Shown: positions 43,668 to 52,838 of the stretch, one piece after another
Layout of the letters: each line of letters begins with the position of its first letter
How positions within the stretch are numbered: position 1 is the first letter of the stretch
Source: Rhodospirillales bacterium
GTDB taxonomy: Bacteria > Pseudomonadota > Alphaproteobacteria > Rhodospirillales > Defluviicoccaceae
Reading direction: 5' to 3'
Length of the DNA stretch: 64,000 nucleotides
Assembly: GCA_016712595.1 (NCBI GenBank)
Contig: JADJQT010000001.1
Span: 62,001 to 126,000 of the forward strand
Program-made: the position numbers and the translations under genes
Notes under the pieces: model-generated
Database searches by the model: none
Told to the model about the DNA's origin: nothing
Seen by the model: only the letters and a program-made list of their open reading frames with translations

Positions 43668-44314
43668 GAGCTTTCCTCCTTAAGAGAGCCGCGCCGTGCG
43701 CTTGTCAGCTTCGGCGGGAATTTGCAGTTCCGCGCTCACCGTTCAACCTGGCGTCGGTCGTCGGAGAAGCGAACTGGGCTGGCTGGCGTTCGCGAAGCGG
43801 ATCGCCAGACGGACGCTCCCACGCCCATGCTATTCACGGTACTGAGGGCAATTTGCAGATGCAAGTGAACCTCACCCGAGGCGGGTGAGATCTGCGCTAA
43901 GATCCGCGCGACGCGGAAGGGGATTGATGGCAATTTCGCGCTTGGGTTTTGCGAGCGAGTTCAAACGGTAAGCGGGGCTTTGTTGGTGTCGCCCGAGCGA
44001 TCTTTGACACGGACCGCGGGAGAATTGGTTATTCGACCGTTTATACTGTGACAAAGGGGCGCCGCTACCGGCGTGCTGGCGGGAACGTCGAGGCGCTCCG
44101 AGAAGTACGGGACGCCATCGCCGGCGAAGGTCCGATCACGTCCGTAAGCGACGTCCGTGGATAGCGCGCGCTACTCCCAAGCACAGTTTGCACCGGCGAA
44201 CAAGGCGATCAGCCAAGCTTGGCGCACGGGGCCTATATCAGGCTGCGGAAATGGCCTCGGATCGGTCGGCAATTTGGAGTTCCGCCCCGCCGCCGCGGCG
44301 TTGGCGCACTGTGC
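43668..44314. other. 647-base region between the RTX gene and pncB
   Basis: Short frames exist but none shows protein character or a ribosome site. The left end carries the strong Shine-Dalgarno of the RTX gene. A TTGACA occurs near 44006 without a good -10. I see nothing else here. Confidence 0.45.
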
Positions 44315-45490
44315 TCATTCCGGCAAAGTATGTTTTCCGCCCGAGCGCGCTCGCTTTATAAGAAATTCTCGGCCAATTTTGACCTGCGGCGCGCCATCGT
44401 ATTCGATGATATCCGCCGTCGCGTACGTCTCCTTCCACGTATCCGGAAGATAAGATCCGGTCCCGATGGCATCGATCGGCGCATCAACGTCGGCCATGAC
44501 CTTGCATTTATAGACGTCGAACCCCGAGGAAGCGACGATGCGAACTTTTTCGAAGCCCGCCTGATTCAACATTTCGCGCATATGAAAGATCGCCGCGGCC
44601 GAAACGCCGGTGCCGGTCAGGTAGCGCAGCTCAGTATCGTTTCGGTAGCGGCGGACCGCCAACGGCACATGGCGTTCGAGAACGGCGTAGGACGCCTGCG
44701 GGTCCAGCCCTTCGATGAACCGCCCGCCATGCGTATCGAGGCGGACAGCGAGACGGCCGGCGGAGGCAAGGTCGGCAAACCGCCGGCAGACGGCAAGCGA
44801 GTCGGTGACCTCGAGGCCAAAATAATCGACCAGAACCGTCAGATCTTCAGACGGGAACGTCTCGGCGAACATCTCGGCGGCGCGTACCGTCGATCCGGCA
44901 TAGCCGATCAGGGCGTGGGGCATGGTGCCCAGTCCCTTGGCCTGGCCGAAATAATGAGCGGTGGCATCGTTGGCATTTCCGACAAAGCCCTTGGCGCGGC
45001 TTTGCCGCTTCGCTGCCTCCGAGCCAACGGCGGCCGCGTAAGCCATCATCTCGGCCATTTCGATCCCGGCACAATGACGGGCGTCCATGGCGATGAACGC
45101 GACCTTGGGAAGATCGGAGCACATGGTAAACGCGTTATAAGCGGCCACACACGAGGCGCCCAGTTTTTGTAAATATAACGTTTCGAGATCGACAAGATGA
45201 TAGAAGGAGCCAGTTATATAGAATAAGGGCTCGCCGGCGCCGACCCAATCGCCTTCGTGATAGTTACATTCGATGCGGACGTTAATGTTCCGACTTGCGA
45301 TAACCTGGTTGAGCCAACGCAGCATCAATCGCGGGGTAAAAATCACCGGCCGGCGCATGAAAACGGCATAGGTCACCGTCTTGTCGCCGAAGCGGCGGAT
45401 CGTCTGTTTGGTCTTAACGAAATAACGATCCGTCCACGGCTCGACGTCGCCGGGGCTGGGTTGCAGGACGCTTGACGACGGCTCGAGCAC
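44315..45490 (-). CDS. pncB: Nicotinate phosphoribosyltransferase
   Basis: About 391 residues from a GTG at 45490; the frame is open to 45625. It converts nicotinate and PRPP to nicotinate mononucleotide in NAD salvage. Family segments are WTDRYFVKTKQTIRRFGDKTV, the type II PRTase core (YNAFTMCSD, DARHCAGIEMAEMMAY), LVDYFGLEVTDSL, VRLDTHGGRFIEGLD, and IVASSGFDVYK. No ATG exists near the expected start and the upstream DAHP synthase ends at 45519, so the GTG is a best guess. The PRTase core is complete. Confidence 0.85.
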   Translation of the reverse strand: MLEPSSSVLQPSPGDVEPWTDRYFVKTKQTIRRFGDKTVTYAVFMRRPVIFTPRLMLRWLNQVIASRNINVRIECNYHEGDWVGAGEPLFYITGSFYHLVDLETLYLQKLGASCVAAYNAFTMCSDLPKVAFIAMDARHCAGIEMAEMMAYAAAVGSEAAKRQSRAKGFVGNANDATAHYFGQAKGLGTMPHALIGYAGSTVRAAEMFAETFPSEDLTVLVDYFGLEVTDSLAVCRRFADLASAGRLAVRLDTHGGRFIEGLDPQASYAVLERHVPLAVRRYRNDTELRYLTGTGVSAAAIFHMREMLNQAGFEKVRIVASSGFDVYKCKVMADVDAPIDAIGTGSYLPDTWKETYATADIIEYDGAPQVKIGREFLIKRARSGGKHTLPE

Positions 45491-45518
45491 GCTCGCAGAC
45501 GGTACGGCGACCCCGGCC

Positions 45519-46913
45519 TCAGAATGCGGCAACTGCTCGCCCCAGCTCGCGCGTACGCTCACGGCTGCGACCCTCCTTAAGGGTTTCCGCCAGCAGGAAC
45601 GCCAACTCCAAGGCCTGACTGGCATTCAGGCGCGGATCGCAGTGGGTGTGGTAGCGTGCGCCGAGGTTGGCTTCCGTGATGGCCTGGGCACCACCGACGC
45701 ATTCGGTGACGTCCTGGCCGGTCATCTCGAAATGAACGCCGCCGGCGTAGGTCCCCTCGGCCTCGTGCACGGCGAAGAAAGCGCGGACTTCCTCAAGGAT
45801 GCGATCGAAGTGCCGTGTCTTATATCCACTCGAGCTCTTTACCGTATTGGCGTGCATTGGATCGCACACCCAGACGACGCGCCGCCCCTCGCGAGCGACG
45901 CGGCGGATCATGGCTGGCAGGACATCGTCGATTTTTTCCGGCCCCATGCGCACGATCAGCGTCAGGCGTCCGGCTTCATTCGCCGGATTGAGGATGTCGA
46001 TCAAGCGAATCAGCTCGTCGCCAGCGATTGTCGGTCCGAGCTTGACGCCGATCGGATTGCCAACTCCGCGCAGGAATTCGACGTGGGCGCCGTCGATCTG
46101 ACGGGTCCGCTCGCCGATCCACAGAAGATGCGCCGAGGTGTCATACCAGTCGCCGGTGGTGCTATCGACTCGCGCCAGCGCTTCCTCGTAGTTCAGCAGC
46201 AGCGCCTCGTGCGAGGTGAAAAAGCTGGTCTCACGGATCTGCGGGGTCGTCTCAGACGTCAGCCCACAGGCGGCCATGAAGGCAAGTGCCTCATCCAGGC
46301 GCCCGGCGAGATCCTTGTACCGGTGTCCTTGCGGACTGTCGGCGACGAAGCTGAGGTTCCACAAATGCACCTGATGCAGGTCGGCATAACCACCCTGAGC
46401 GAAGGCGCGGATCAGGTTGAGCGTGGATGCCGACTGGTTGTAGGCATGCAGCATCCGCTGTGGGTCGGGCTCGCGGGCTTCGGGGGTGAAGTCCATGCCG
46501 TTGATCATGTCGCCACGGTAGGCCGGCAAGGTGACGCCGTCGATCGTCTCGCTGTCCGACGAGCGCGGCTTGGCGAACTGGCCGGCGAGGCGGCCGACCT
46601 TGACCACGGGCACCGCCGCGCCGAAGGTCAGAACGACGGCCATCTGCAGCAGCACCCGGAACATATCGCGGATATTGTTGGGGTGGAACTCGGCAAAGCT
46701 CTCGGCGCAATCGCCTCCTTGCAACAAGAACGCCTTGCCCTCGGCGACCCGCGACAGCAGCCGTTTCAGCCGGCGCGCTTCACCGGCGAATACCAGGGGC
46801 GGAAAGTGGCGGAGTTCCCCCTCGACCGCCGTGAGCCGGTTCGCATCACTGTAGGTCGGAACTTGCCGGATGGGACAATTCCGCCAAACGTCCGGACTCC
46901 ACGCGTCCCTCAT
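45519..46913 (-). CDS. 3-deoxy-7-phosphoheptulonate synthase, class II
   Basis: A 464-residue plant-type DAHP synthase, first step of the shikimate pathway. WSPDVWRNCPIRQVPTY at the N-terminus, the substrate motif LLQGGDCAESF, ITAYRGDMING-like LPAYRGDMINGMDF, RTRQIDGAHVEFLRG, VKLGPTIAGDE and VWVCDPMHANTVKS are diagnostic. Class II enzymes use Mn or Co and a conserved Cys (in GDCAE) as metal ligand. The pncB gene follows directly on the same strand, so the two could be cotranscribed. Confidence 0.95.
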   Translation of the reverse strand: MRDAWSPDVWRNCPIRQVPTYSDANRLTAVEGELRHFPPLVFAGEARRLKRLLSRVAEGKAFLLQGGDCAESFAEFHPNNIRDMFRVLLQMAVVLTFGAAVPVVKVGRLAGQFAKPRSSDSETIDGVTLPAYRGDMINGMDFTPEAREPDPQRMLHAYNQSASTLNLIRAFAQGGYADLHQVHLWNLSFVADSPQGHRYKDLAGRLDEALAFMAACGLTSETTPQIRETSFFTSHEALLLNYEEALARVDSTTGDWYDTSAHLLWIGERTRQIDGAHVEFLRGVGNPIGVKLGPTIAGDELIRLIDILNPANEAGRLTLIVRMGPEKIDDVLPAMIRRVAREGRRVVWVCDPMHANTVKSSSGYKTRHFDRILEEVRAFFAVHEAEGTYAGGVHFEMTGQDVTECVGGAQAITEANLGARYHTHCDPRLNASQALELAFLLAETLKEGRSRERTRELGRAVAAF

Positions 46914-47063
46914 CGCCTCGCTCGTTCTCTGCTTATTCTCAGGCTAAAGGCTATAAGCGGGTCGAGAGCGGTTTTCAACCGGCGTGGCCAACGGGCAGCT
47001 ATGCGGTCTTGGCACCGCGCCCCGGCCGCGCTCCCCGCCAGGGCGCAAGATCTCGGCGCAAGA

Positions 47064-48416
47064 TCACGGCACGCGCTTGTCGCGCATCGTTACGAACTCT
47101 TCCGCGGCCGTTGGATGGATGCCGATGGTGGCGTCGAACTGCGCCTTTGTCGCACCGCATTTCAACGCGATGGCCAGGCCCTGGATGATCTCCGGCGCAT
47201 CGGCCCCGACCATATGGCAGCCAAGAACGCGATCGGTCGAGACGTCGACGACGATCTTCATGAACGAGTTCTCATCTCGCCCGGATATCGTATGCTTCAA
47301 GGGGCGAAACCGCGACGTATAGACATCGATGGGGCCGCGGAGGCGCGCCTGCGCCTCGGTCAGGCCGACGACCGCGACCGGCGGCTGACTGAATACCGCA
47401 GACGGGACGTTCTCGTAGTCGAGACAGACCGGGTTGGCATTGAAATGGCGTTCGGCGAAGGCGCGGCCTTCGGCGATGGCGACGGGCGTCAGATTGATCC
47501 GGTCGGTGCAATCGCCCACGGCGTAGATGTTGGCAACGGTCGTCCGGCTCTGCGCATCGACGACGACCGCGCCGTCGGACGCGAGTTCCACCCCTGCTTC
47601 CTCCAGACCGAGACCGCGCGTGTTCGGCGCGCGACCGGTCGCGAACATGACAACATCGCCTTCCAACCGCCGCCCGTCCGCGAGCGTGACGACGATCCCG
47701 TCCGGGGTCTTTGCAAGCGAGCGCAACACCGCGCGCCGCTCAACCGTAATTCCCCGTCGCTCCATCTGCTCGCGCAAGAAGCTGCGGACGTCGTCATCGA
47801 AGCCGCGCAGGATTTCATCGCCGCGGATGACTTCGGTCACGGCCGTGCCCGCCGAGCGGAAGATGCCGCAGAACTCGACCGCGATATATCCGCCGCCGAT
47901 GATCAAGATGCGCTCGGGCTGCGCTTCGAGGTCCAGTGCTTCGTTCGAGGTGATTGCGTGTTCGATGCCGGGAATGTTGGGAAGCGAGGGCCATCCGCCG
48001 CAGGCGATCAGGATCTTTTCCGCGGTATACCGCTGGCCGCACAAATCCACCGTGTGGGCGTCTTCGAGGACGGCCTTGCCTTCGAGAATATGGACGTTGT
48101 TCCGCCTCAAGATCCCGCCGTAGACGCCCTCCAAGCGATCGAGTTCGCGATTTTTCGCTTCAATGAGTTCGGCCCAGTCGAGCTGCGCCCCCGCGATGCT
48201 CCAGCCGTATCCGCGCGCGTCCTCGATATCCTCGGCGTAATGAGCGCCATAGATCAGGAGTTTTTTGGGGATGCACCCGCGCATCACGCAGGTTCCGCCG
48301 ACGCGGCTCTTCTCCGCGATCGCCACGCGCGCACCGTAACCGCCCGCCAGGCGAGCGGCACGCACGCCCCCCGAACCGGCGCCGATCGTAATCAGGTCGA
48401 AGTCAAACTGTGCCAT
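47064..48416 (-). CDS. gor: Glutathione-disulfide reductase
   Basis: A 450-residue flavoprotein reducing GSSG with NADPH. It starts MAQFDFDLITIGAGSGGVRAAR (FAD motif), has the redox-active disulfide in GGTCVMRGCIPKK, an NADPH-binding motif (IIGGGYIAVEFCG), and the catalytic His-Glu in IHPTAAEEF at the C-terminus. The ATG at 48416 fits homologues; the frame is open to 48485. With the ChaC-like and GFA proteins it gives the window a set of glutathione genes. Confidence 0.95.
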   Translation of the reverse strand: MAQFDFDLITIGAGSGGVRAARLAGGYGARVAIAEKSRVGGTCVMRGCIPKKLLIYGAHYAEDIEDARGYGWSIAGAQLDWAELIEAKNRELDRLEGVYGGILRRNNVHILEGKAVLEDAHTVDLCGQRYTAEKILIACGGWPSLPNIPGIEHAITSNEALDLEAQPERILIIGGGYIAVEFCGIFRSAGTAVTEVIRGDEILRGFDDDVRSFLREQMERRGITVERRAVLRSLAKTPDGIVVTLADGRRLEGDVVMFATGRAPNTRGLGLEEAGVELASDGAVVVDAQSRTTVANIYAVGDCTDRINLTPVAIAEGRAFAERHFNANPVCLDYENVPSAVFSQPPVAVVGLTEAQARLRGPIDVYTSRFRPLKHTISGRDENSFMKIVVDVSTDRVLGCHMVGADAPEIIQGLAIALKCGATKAQFDATIGIHPTAAEEFVTMRDKRVP

Positions 48417-48485
48417 AGGCGTTCCGACTTTGTGCTCCGGCGTTATTATCGCCGCCAGCCCAATCCCCCCACCGCCGCCTAGCAC

Positions 48486-50309
48486 CTATTCGACCGTGAC
48501 GCTCTTGGCAAGGTTGCGCGGCTGATCGACGTCGGTTCCTTTCAACACTGCGACATGATAGGCGAGCAATTGGACCGGAATCGTATAGAGCAACGGGGCG
48601 ACGAAAGGATGGACCGCCGGCAGTTCAACCGTTGCCGCGGCGACGGTCCCCAGCCGCTCGATGCCCTCGGCATCGGAGAGGAAAATGACCTTGCCGCCGC
48701 GGGCGATGACCTCTTGCATGTTCGATGCCGTCTTTTCGAACAGATGATCGGAGGGTGCGATGACGATGATCGGCATGTTTTCGTCGATCAACGCGATCGG
48801 CCCGTGCTTCATCTCGCCGGCGGCGTAACCCTCGGCGTGAATATAGCTGATCTCTTTGAGCTTGAGCGCGCCCTCGAGCGCGATCGGATAACCGGTGCCG
48901 CGTCCAAGATAGAGAACGTCGCGGGCATCGACGACATCGCGGGCAATCTCGGCGATGCGCCCGTCATGGTTCAGCACTTCATTGGCGCGGCTCGGCACCT
49001 CGGTCAGCGCCCGGCAAAGCCGGCGCTCCTCCTCGCGATCGATCTTGCCGCGCTTCGCCGCGAACGCGACGACGAGCGAGGCGAGGACGGTTAACTGCGT
49101 GGTGAACGCCTTGGTCGACGCAACCCCGATCTCGGGGCCGGCGTGAGTCAGCATCGTCGCGTCCGCCTGGCGCGCCATCGAGCTTTCCTGAACGTTGACG
49201 ACGCTCAGCACGTGCTGGCCCTGCTTGCGGGCAAACGCCATCGCCGCCAACGTGTCGGCGGTTTCTCCCGACTGCGAGATAAAGACGGCAAGACCGCCCT
49301 GGGGCATGTCCGCGGCGCGGTAGCGGAACTCCGAGGCGATATCGACCTCGGTCGGGAGGCGGGCAATCTGCTCGAACCAGTACTTGGCGACCAGCGCCGC
49401 GTGAAACGACGTCCCGCAGCCGACCAGCGTGAGCTTGCTGATTCGCGTCAGATCAAACGGCAGCGGCGGCGGGACGACGACCTCGTTCCACGGATTGAGC
49501 AATCCGTGCAGCGTATCGCCGATCACCGCCGGCTGTTCATAGATTTCCTTCAACATGAAATGGGCGAAGTTGCCCTTGCCGATCATCGCGCCCGACGTCG
49601 CCGTCAGCTTGATCGGCCGCTCGACCACGGCGCCATCGGCATCGTGAATGACGGCGCCGCCGGTGGTGACCTCCGCCCAGTCTCCCTCTTCCAGATAGCA
49701 GATCCGGCTGGTCAAGGGCGCGAGAGCCAAGGCGTCCGAGCCAAGATACATCTCGCCATCGCCGTAACCGACGGCGAGCGGGCTGCCGCGGCGCGCGCCG
49801 ATGAGCAGGTCGTCGTATCCGGTAAACAGGATGGCGAGTGCGAAGGCGCCCTCAATGCGCGCGAGCGACGCCTGGACCGCCTCCTGCGGCGAGGCGCCCT
49901 CAGCGAGGAGGCTGCCGATCAAATGAACGACGACTTCCGTGTCGGTCTCGGTGGTGAACTGCCGGCCCTTTGCCGCCAGTTCCCGCCTGAGGGCGGCGAA
50001 GTTCTCGATGATGCCATTGTGCACCAGCACGACATGGCTGTCGCCGTGGGGATGGGCGTTGGCCTCCGTGGGCGCTCCATGCGTGGCCCAGCGGGTGTGA
50101 CCAATGCCAATTCGTCCGCCGATCGGATCGGTCCCCAGCAATGCTTCGAGGTTGGCGAGTTTACCTTGCGCCCGCCGGCGCACAATCACGCCGTTTTCGA
50201 CCGTAGCGATACCCGCGGAATCATAGCCGCGGTATTCGAGACGGCGTAATCCGTCGAGCAGAAGGGGAGCGACAGTCTGATTGCCAACAATACCAATGAT
50301 GCCACACAT
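48486..50309 (-). CDS. glmS: Glutamine-fructose-6-phosphate aminotransferase (isomerizing)
   Basis: A 607-residue enzyme making glucosamine-6-phosphate for peptidoglycan and lipopolysaccharide. Cys2 (MCGIIGIVG) is the glutaminase nucleophile. HTRWATHGAPTEANAHPH, ETDTEVVVHLI and two SIS domains (ISQSGETADTLAA; PIALEGALKLKEISYIHAEGYAAGEMKHG) follow, and the C-terminus NLAKSVTVE is canonical. It begins 5 bases after the glmU stop. No glmS ribozyme is evident. Confidence 0.97.
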   Translation of the reverse strand: MCGIIGIVGNQTVAPLLLDGLRRLEYRGYDSAGIATVENGVIVRRRAQGKLANLEALLGTDPIGGRIGIGHTRWATHGAPTEANAHPHGDSHVVLVHNGIIENFAALRRELAAKGRQFTTETDTEVVVHLIGSLLAEGASPQEAVQASLARIEGAFALAILFTGYDDLLIGARRGSPLAVGYGDGEMYLGSDALALAPLTSRICYLEEGDWAEVTTGGAVIHDADGAVVERPIKLTATSGAMIGKGNFAHFMLKEIYEQPAVIGDTLHGLLNPWNEVVVPPPLPFDLTRISKLTLVGCGTSFHAALVAKYWFEQIARLPTEVDIASEFRYRAADMPQGGLAVFISQSGETADTLAAMAFARKQGQHVLSVVNVQESSMARQADATMLTHAGPEIGVASTKAFTTQLTVLASLVVAFAAKRGKIDREEERRLCRALTEVPSRANEVLNHDGRIAEIARDVVDARDVLYLGRGTGYPIALEGALKLKEISYIHAEGYAAGEMKHGPIALIDENMPIIVIAPSDHLFEKTASNMQEVIARGGKVIFLSDAEGIERLGTVAAATVELPAVHPFVAPLLYTIPVQLLAYHVAVLKGTDVDQPRNLAKSVTVE

Positions 50310-50314
50310 ATGCG

Positions 50315-51682
50315 CTAGCTCTTCTTGGGGGATTTCTGCAATTTTTTCTCGGCGGCTCGCCGCTCACGGAATTCGCGCGCCCAATTGTCTTTGTGCGTGA
50401 GCGCGCCCCGTGTCAATACCAGGGAATCGGCGGCAACGTCGCGGGCAATGACGCTACCCGCGCCGACGATCGCGCCATCCCCGACCTTCACCGGCGCCAC
50501 GAGAGCTGTGTTGGAGCCGATAAACGCCCCGACCCCGATATCGGTGTGGTTCTTGAAAAATCCGTCGTAGTTGCACGTGATCGTTCCGGCGCCGACGTTG
50601 GCGCCGGCGCCGACGCGCGCGTCGCCGATATAGGTCAGGTGATTGACCTTGGCACCGCTTTCGATCGAGGCGTTCTTGATCTCGACGAAGTTGCCGATAT
50701 GCGCGTCCGGGCCAATCGCCGCGCCCGGACGAAGACGGGCGAACGGCCCGATTTTCGCCCCGCTGGCGATCGAGACGCCTTCGAGGTGGCAGAAGCTGCG
50801 AATCTCGACGTCGTCGGCAACGCAGACGCCCCCGGCGAAGACGACATGCGGGCCGATGACGACATCGCGGCCAAGTTCCGTATCATAGCTGAAAAAGACG
50901 CTGGACGGGTCGGTCAGGGTCGCACCGCCCGCCAGCGCCCGCGCGCGCAGCTCCGCTTGGGCTAATCCCTCGACGACCGCGAGTTCGGCGCGTGAATTGA
51001 CGCCGATCAACTCATGCTCATCGCCCTCGACGACACGACAAACCGCGCCGGACTGACGGGCCAGCCCGACAATGTCGGTCAGGTAGTATTCGCCCTTGGC
51101 GTTGGTGTTCTCGACCCGGTCGAGCAGGGCAAAGAGACGGGCGCCGTCGACCGCCATCACCCCGGAGTTGCACAGGCCGATCGCAAGCTCGTTCGCCGAC
51201 GCGTCCTTGGCCTCGACAATTTTCTCTAGCCGATCGTCGGCGCCGACGACGAGGCGTCCGTAAGCGCCCGGATCGGCGGGACGAAACCCGAGGACGACGA
51301 CGGCCGGCGCGCTCTCGGCGCGGCGCGCATCCAGCATACGCGCCAAGGTCTGGGTCGAGAGCAGCGGCGTATCGCCATAGACGATCAGAACGTCTCCATC
51401 GAAACCCTCGATCACGGAGCGGGCGGCCATGACCGCGTGGCCGGTTCCGAGGCGCTGCGCCTGCACGACCGTAGGCCAGGGCGCGACCGCGTCGCCAACC
51501 GCCCGCATCTCCTCACCGACGACGACGACCAGCCGTTCGGGGTCGAGCGGTTGCAGCGAGGAGAGCAGATGATTGATCATTGGCCGGCCGGCGATCGGAT
51601 GCATCACCTTCGGCAGGCTCGACTTCATGCGGGTGCCCAACCCCGCGGCAAGGACGATGATGGCGGTTTTTCCGTTGGTCAT
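50315..51682 (-). CDS. glmU: Bifunctional GlcNAc-1-P uridyltransferase / GlcN-1-P acetyltransferase
   Basis: A 455-residue enzyme for the last two steps to UDP-GlcNAc. The uridyltransferase begins IIVLAAGLGTRMKSSLPKVMHP (L-x2-G-x-G-T-x-M-x5-PK), with RLGTGHAV and VLIVYGDTPLL. The C-terminal half is a left-handed beta helix of hexapeptides (IGPFARLRPGA, VEIKNASIESGAKVNHLTYIGDA, GAGTITCNYDG). The ATG at 51682 is the family start; the frame continues upstream to 52480, antisense to gph. It is cotranscribed with glmS, giving a coupled amino-sugar operon. Confidence 0.96.
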   Translation of the reverse strand: MTNGKTAIIVLAAGLGTRMKSSLPKVMHPIAGRPMINHLLSSLQPLDPERLVVVVGEEMRAVGDAVAPWPTVVQAQRLGTGHAVMAARSVIEGFDGDVLIVYGDTPLLSTQTLARMLDARRAESAPAVVVLGFRPADPGAYGRLVVGADDRLEKIVEAKDASANELAIGLCNSGVMAVDGARLFALLDRVENTNAKGEYYLTDIVGLARQSGAVCRVVEGDEHELIGVNSRAELAVVEGLAQAELRARALAGGATLTDPSSVFFSYDTELGRDVVIGPHVVFAGGVCVADDVEIRSFCHLEGVSIASGAKIGPFARLRPGAAIGPDAHIGNFVEIKNASIESGAKVNHLTYIGDARVGAGANVGAGTITCNYDGFFKNHTDIGVGAFIGSNTALVAPVKVGDGAIVGAGSVIARDVAADSLVLTRGALTHKDNWAREFRERRAAEKKLQKSPKKS

Positions 51683-51799
51683 GGATCGCGAGCCGCTTAC
51701 AACCAGGATTGAAGCTACGGATGGACGATACGGGCCAGCCGTACGCCCCTGCCGCCCACCCTGCGATACATCTTCTACACGGATTAGGCGAAACGTTCG

Positions 51800-52471
51800 A
51801 TGCGCGTCATCACCCTCATCGTTTTCGATCTCGATGGTACCCTGATCGACAGCGCACCCGACCTGCAAGCGGCTTTGAATACGATGCTGACCGAAGCGGG
51901 GCGTCGCCCGCTCCTCCTGGACGAGGTCATCGCGATCGTCGGCGACGGTGCCGGCGTGCTCGTCCGCCGCGCGCTCGCGATCACCGGCGGCCTCGGCGCA
52001 GAGAGCGAGACGGACCGGCTCCTTGCGCGGTTTCTCGCCATCTACGAAGCTCATGCCGCGGACCTGACTTATGCCTATTGCGGTGTCGAGCAGACTCTCG
52101 CCGCGCTGCGGGCAGCAGGATTCCGCCTCGGCATCTGCACCAACAAACCGGAACGCATGAGTTGTGCAATTCTCGCGAAACTCGGCCTCGATAGCTATTT
52201 TTCCGCCGTCATCGGCGGCGATTCGGTTCCCGGCGCGCGCAAGCCCGATCCACGGCACCTCGAAGCGGCGCTCGTCGCACTTGGCGGCGCAGCCGATCAG
52301 GCGGTGATGGTCGGAGACAGCATCAATGACGTGGCCGCCGCGCGATCCCTCGGCGTGCCGGTCATCGTGCGCACCGGTGGCTACGGTGCAGTGCCGACGG
52401 AAGACCTCGGCGCGGACATCATCATCAGGGAATTCGCCGAATTGCCGGCGGCGATCAGCCGGCTTTCTTGA
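51800..52471 (+). CDS. gph: Phosphoglycolate phosphatase (HAD family)
   Basis: A 223-residue HAD phosphatase with motif I VFDLDGTLIDSAPDL, motif II LGICTNKPE, Lys in GARKPDPRHLEAAL, and motif IV MVGDSINDVAAARSLG. The cap domain and length fit Gph, which clears 2-phosphoglycolate from DNA repair. It is divergent from glmU, and its stop overlaps a consensus TTGACA that serves the tRNA gene. Confidence 0.87.
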   Translation: MRVITLIVFDLDGTLIDSAPDLQAALNTMLTEAGRRPLLLDEVIAIVGDGAGVLVRRALAITGGLGAESETDRLLARFLAIYEAHAADLTYAYCGVEQTLAALRAAGFRLGICTNKPERMSCAILAKLGLDSYFSAVIGGDSVPGARKPDPRHLEAALVALGGAADQAVMVGDSINDVAAARSLGVPVIVRTGGYGAVPTEDLGADIIIREFAELPAAISRLS

Positions 52472-52498
52472 CAGCCCCAAATCATTCGGCCCTTATAT
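52468..52498 (+). promoter_or_regulatory. Promoter of the tRNA-Val gene
   Basis: TTGACA (52468-52473) is a perfect -35 that includes the gph stop codon. A TTATAT (52493-52498) lies 19 bases downstream, or CTTATA with 18. The tRNA begins about 20 bases further on. Confidence 0.5.
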
Positions 52499-52518
52499 CG
52501 CCGTACACGAAGGAGGCC

Positions 52519-52593
52519 GGGCGCGTAGCTCAGCGGGAGAGCACTGCCTTCACACGGCAGGGGTCACAGGTTCAATCCCTGTCGCGCCCACCA
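52519..52593 (+). tRNA. tRNA-Val (anticodon CAC)
   Basis: The cloverleaf folds fully. The acceptor stem is GGGCGCG/CGCGCCC and the D arm GCTC...GAGC. The anticodon stem CTGCC/GGCAG holds a TTCACAC loop with anticodon CAC, and the T arm is ACAGG-TTCAATC-CCTGT. The discriminator A and an encoded CCA (52591-52593) follow. It lies alone between gph and a glycosyltransferase gene. Confidence 0.96.
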
Positions 52594-52838
52594 CCTTTTC
52601 GCCAATGCATCAAACCGTCGGCCAACGGGTGTTTCCAAAGAACTTTGGCGTATTGACGTTTGCCGGTGATACTTGCGGCGAAAAATCGTCCGTTACCGTG
52701 CGAGATTTTCTGTTGATCACACGAGCCGCTGCATCCTCTCGCACGTCGCCGTGGCAAGCGCGCTCGCTGTCCCGATAATGCAGGATCGCTAGGCACAACG
52801 CGCTTGCAGCGCTTCGGGCGATCGACTATCAAGCCGCC

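Noticed and set aside
45642..48482. 946-residue plus-strand frame antisense to the DAHP synthase and gor genes
   Set aside because: The length comes from high GC. Both minus-strand genes are unmistakable, and the long frame has no known domain.
48486..50340. A glmS riboswitch/ribozyme upstream of glmS
   Set aside because: The glmU stop is only 5 bases before glmS, leaving no room for the ribozyme, which is mostly found in Gram-positive bacteria.
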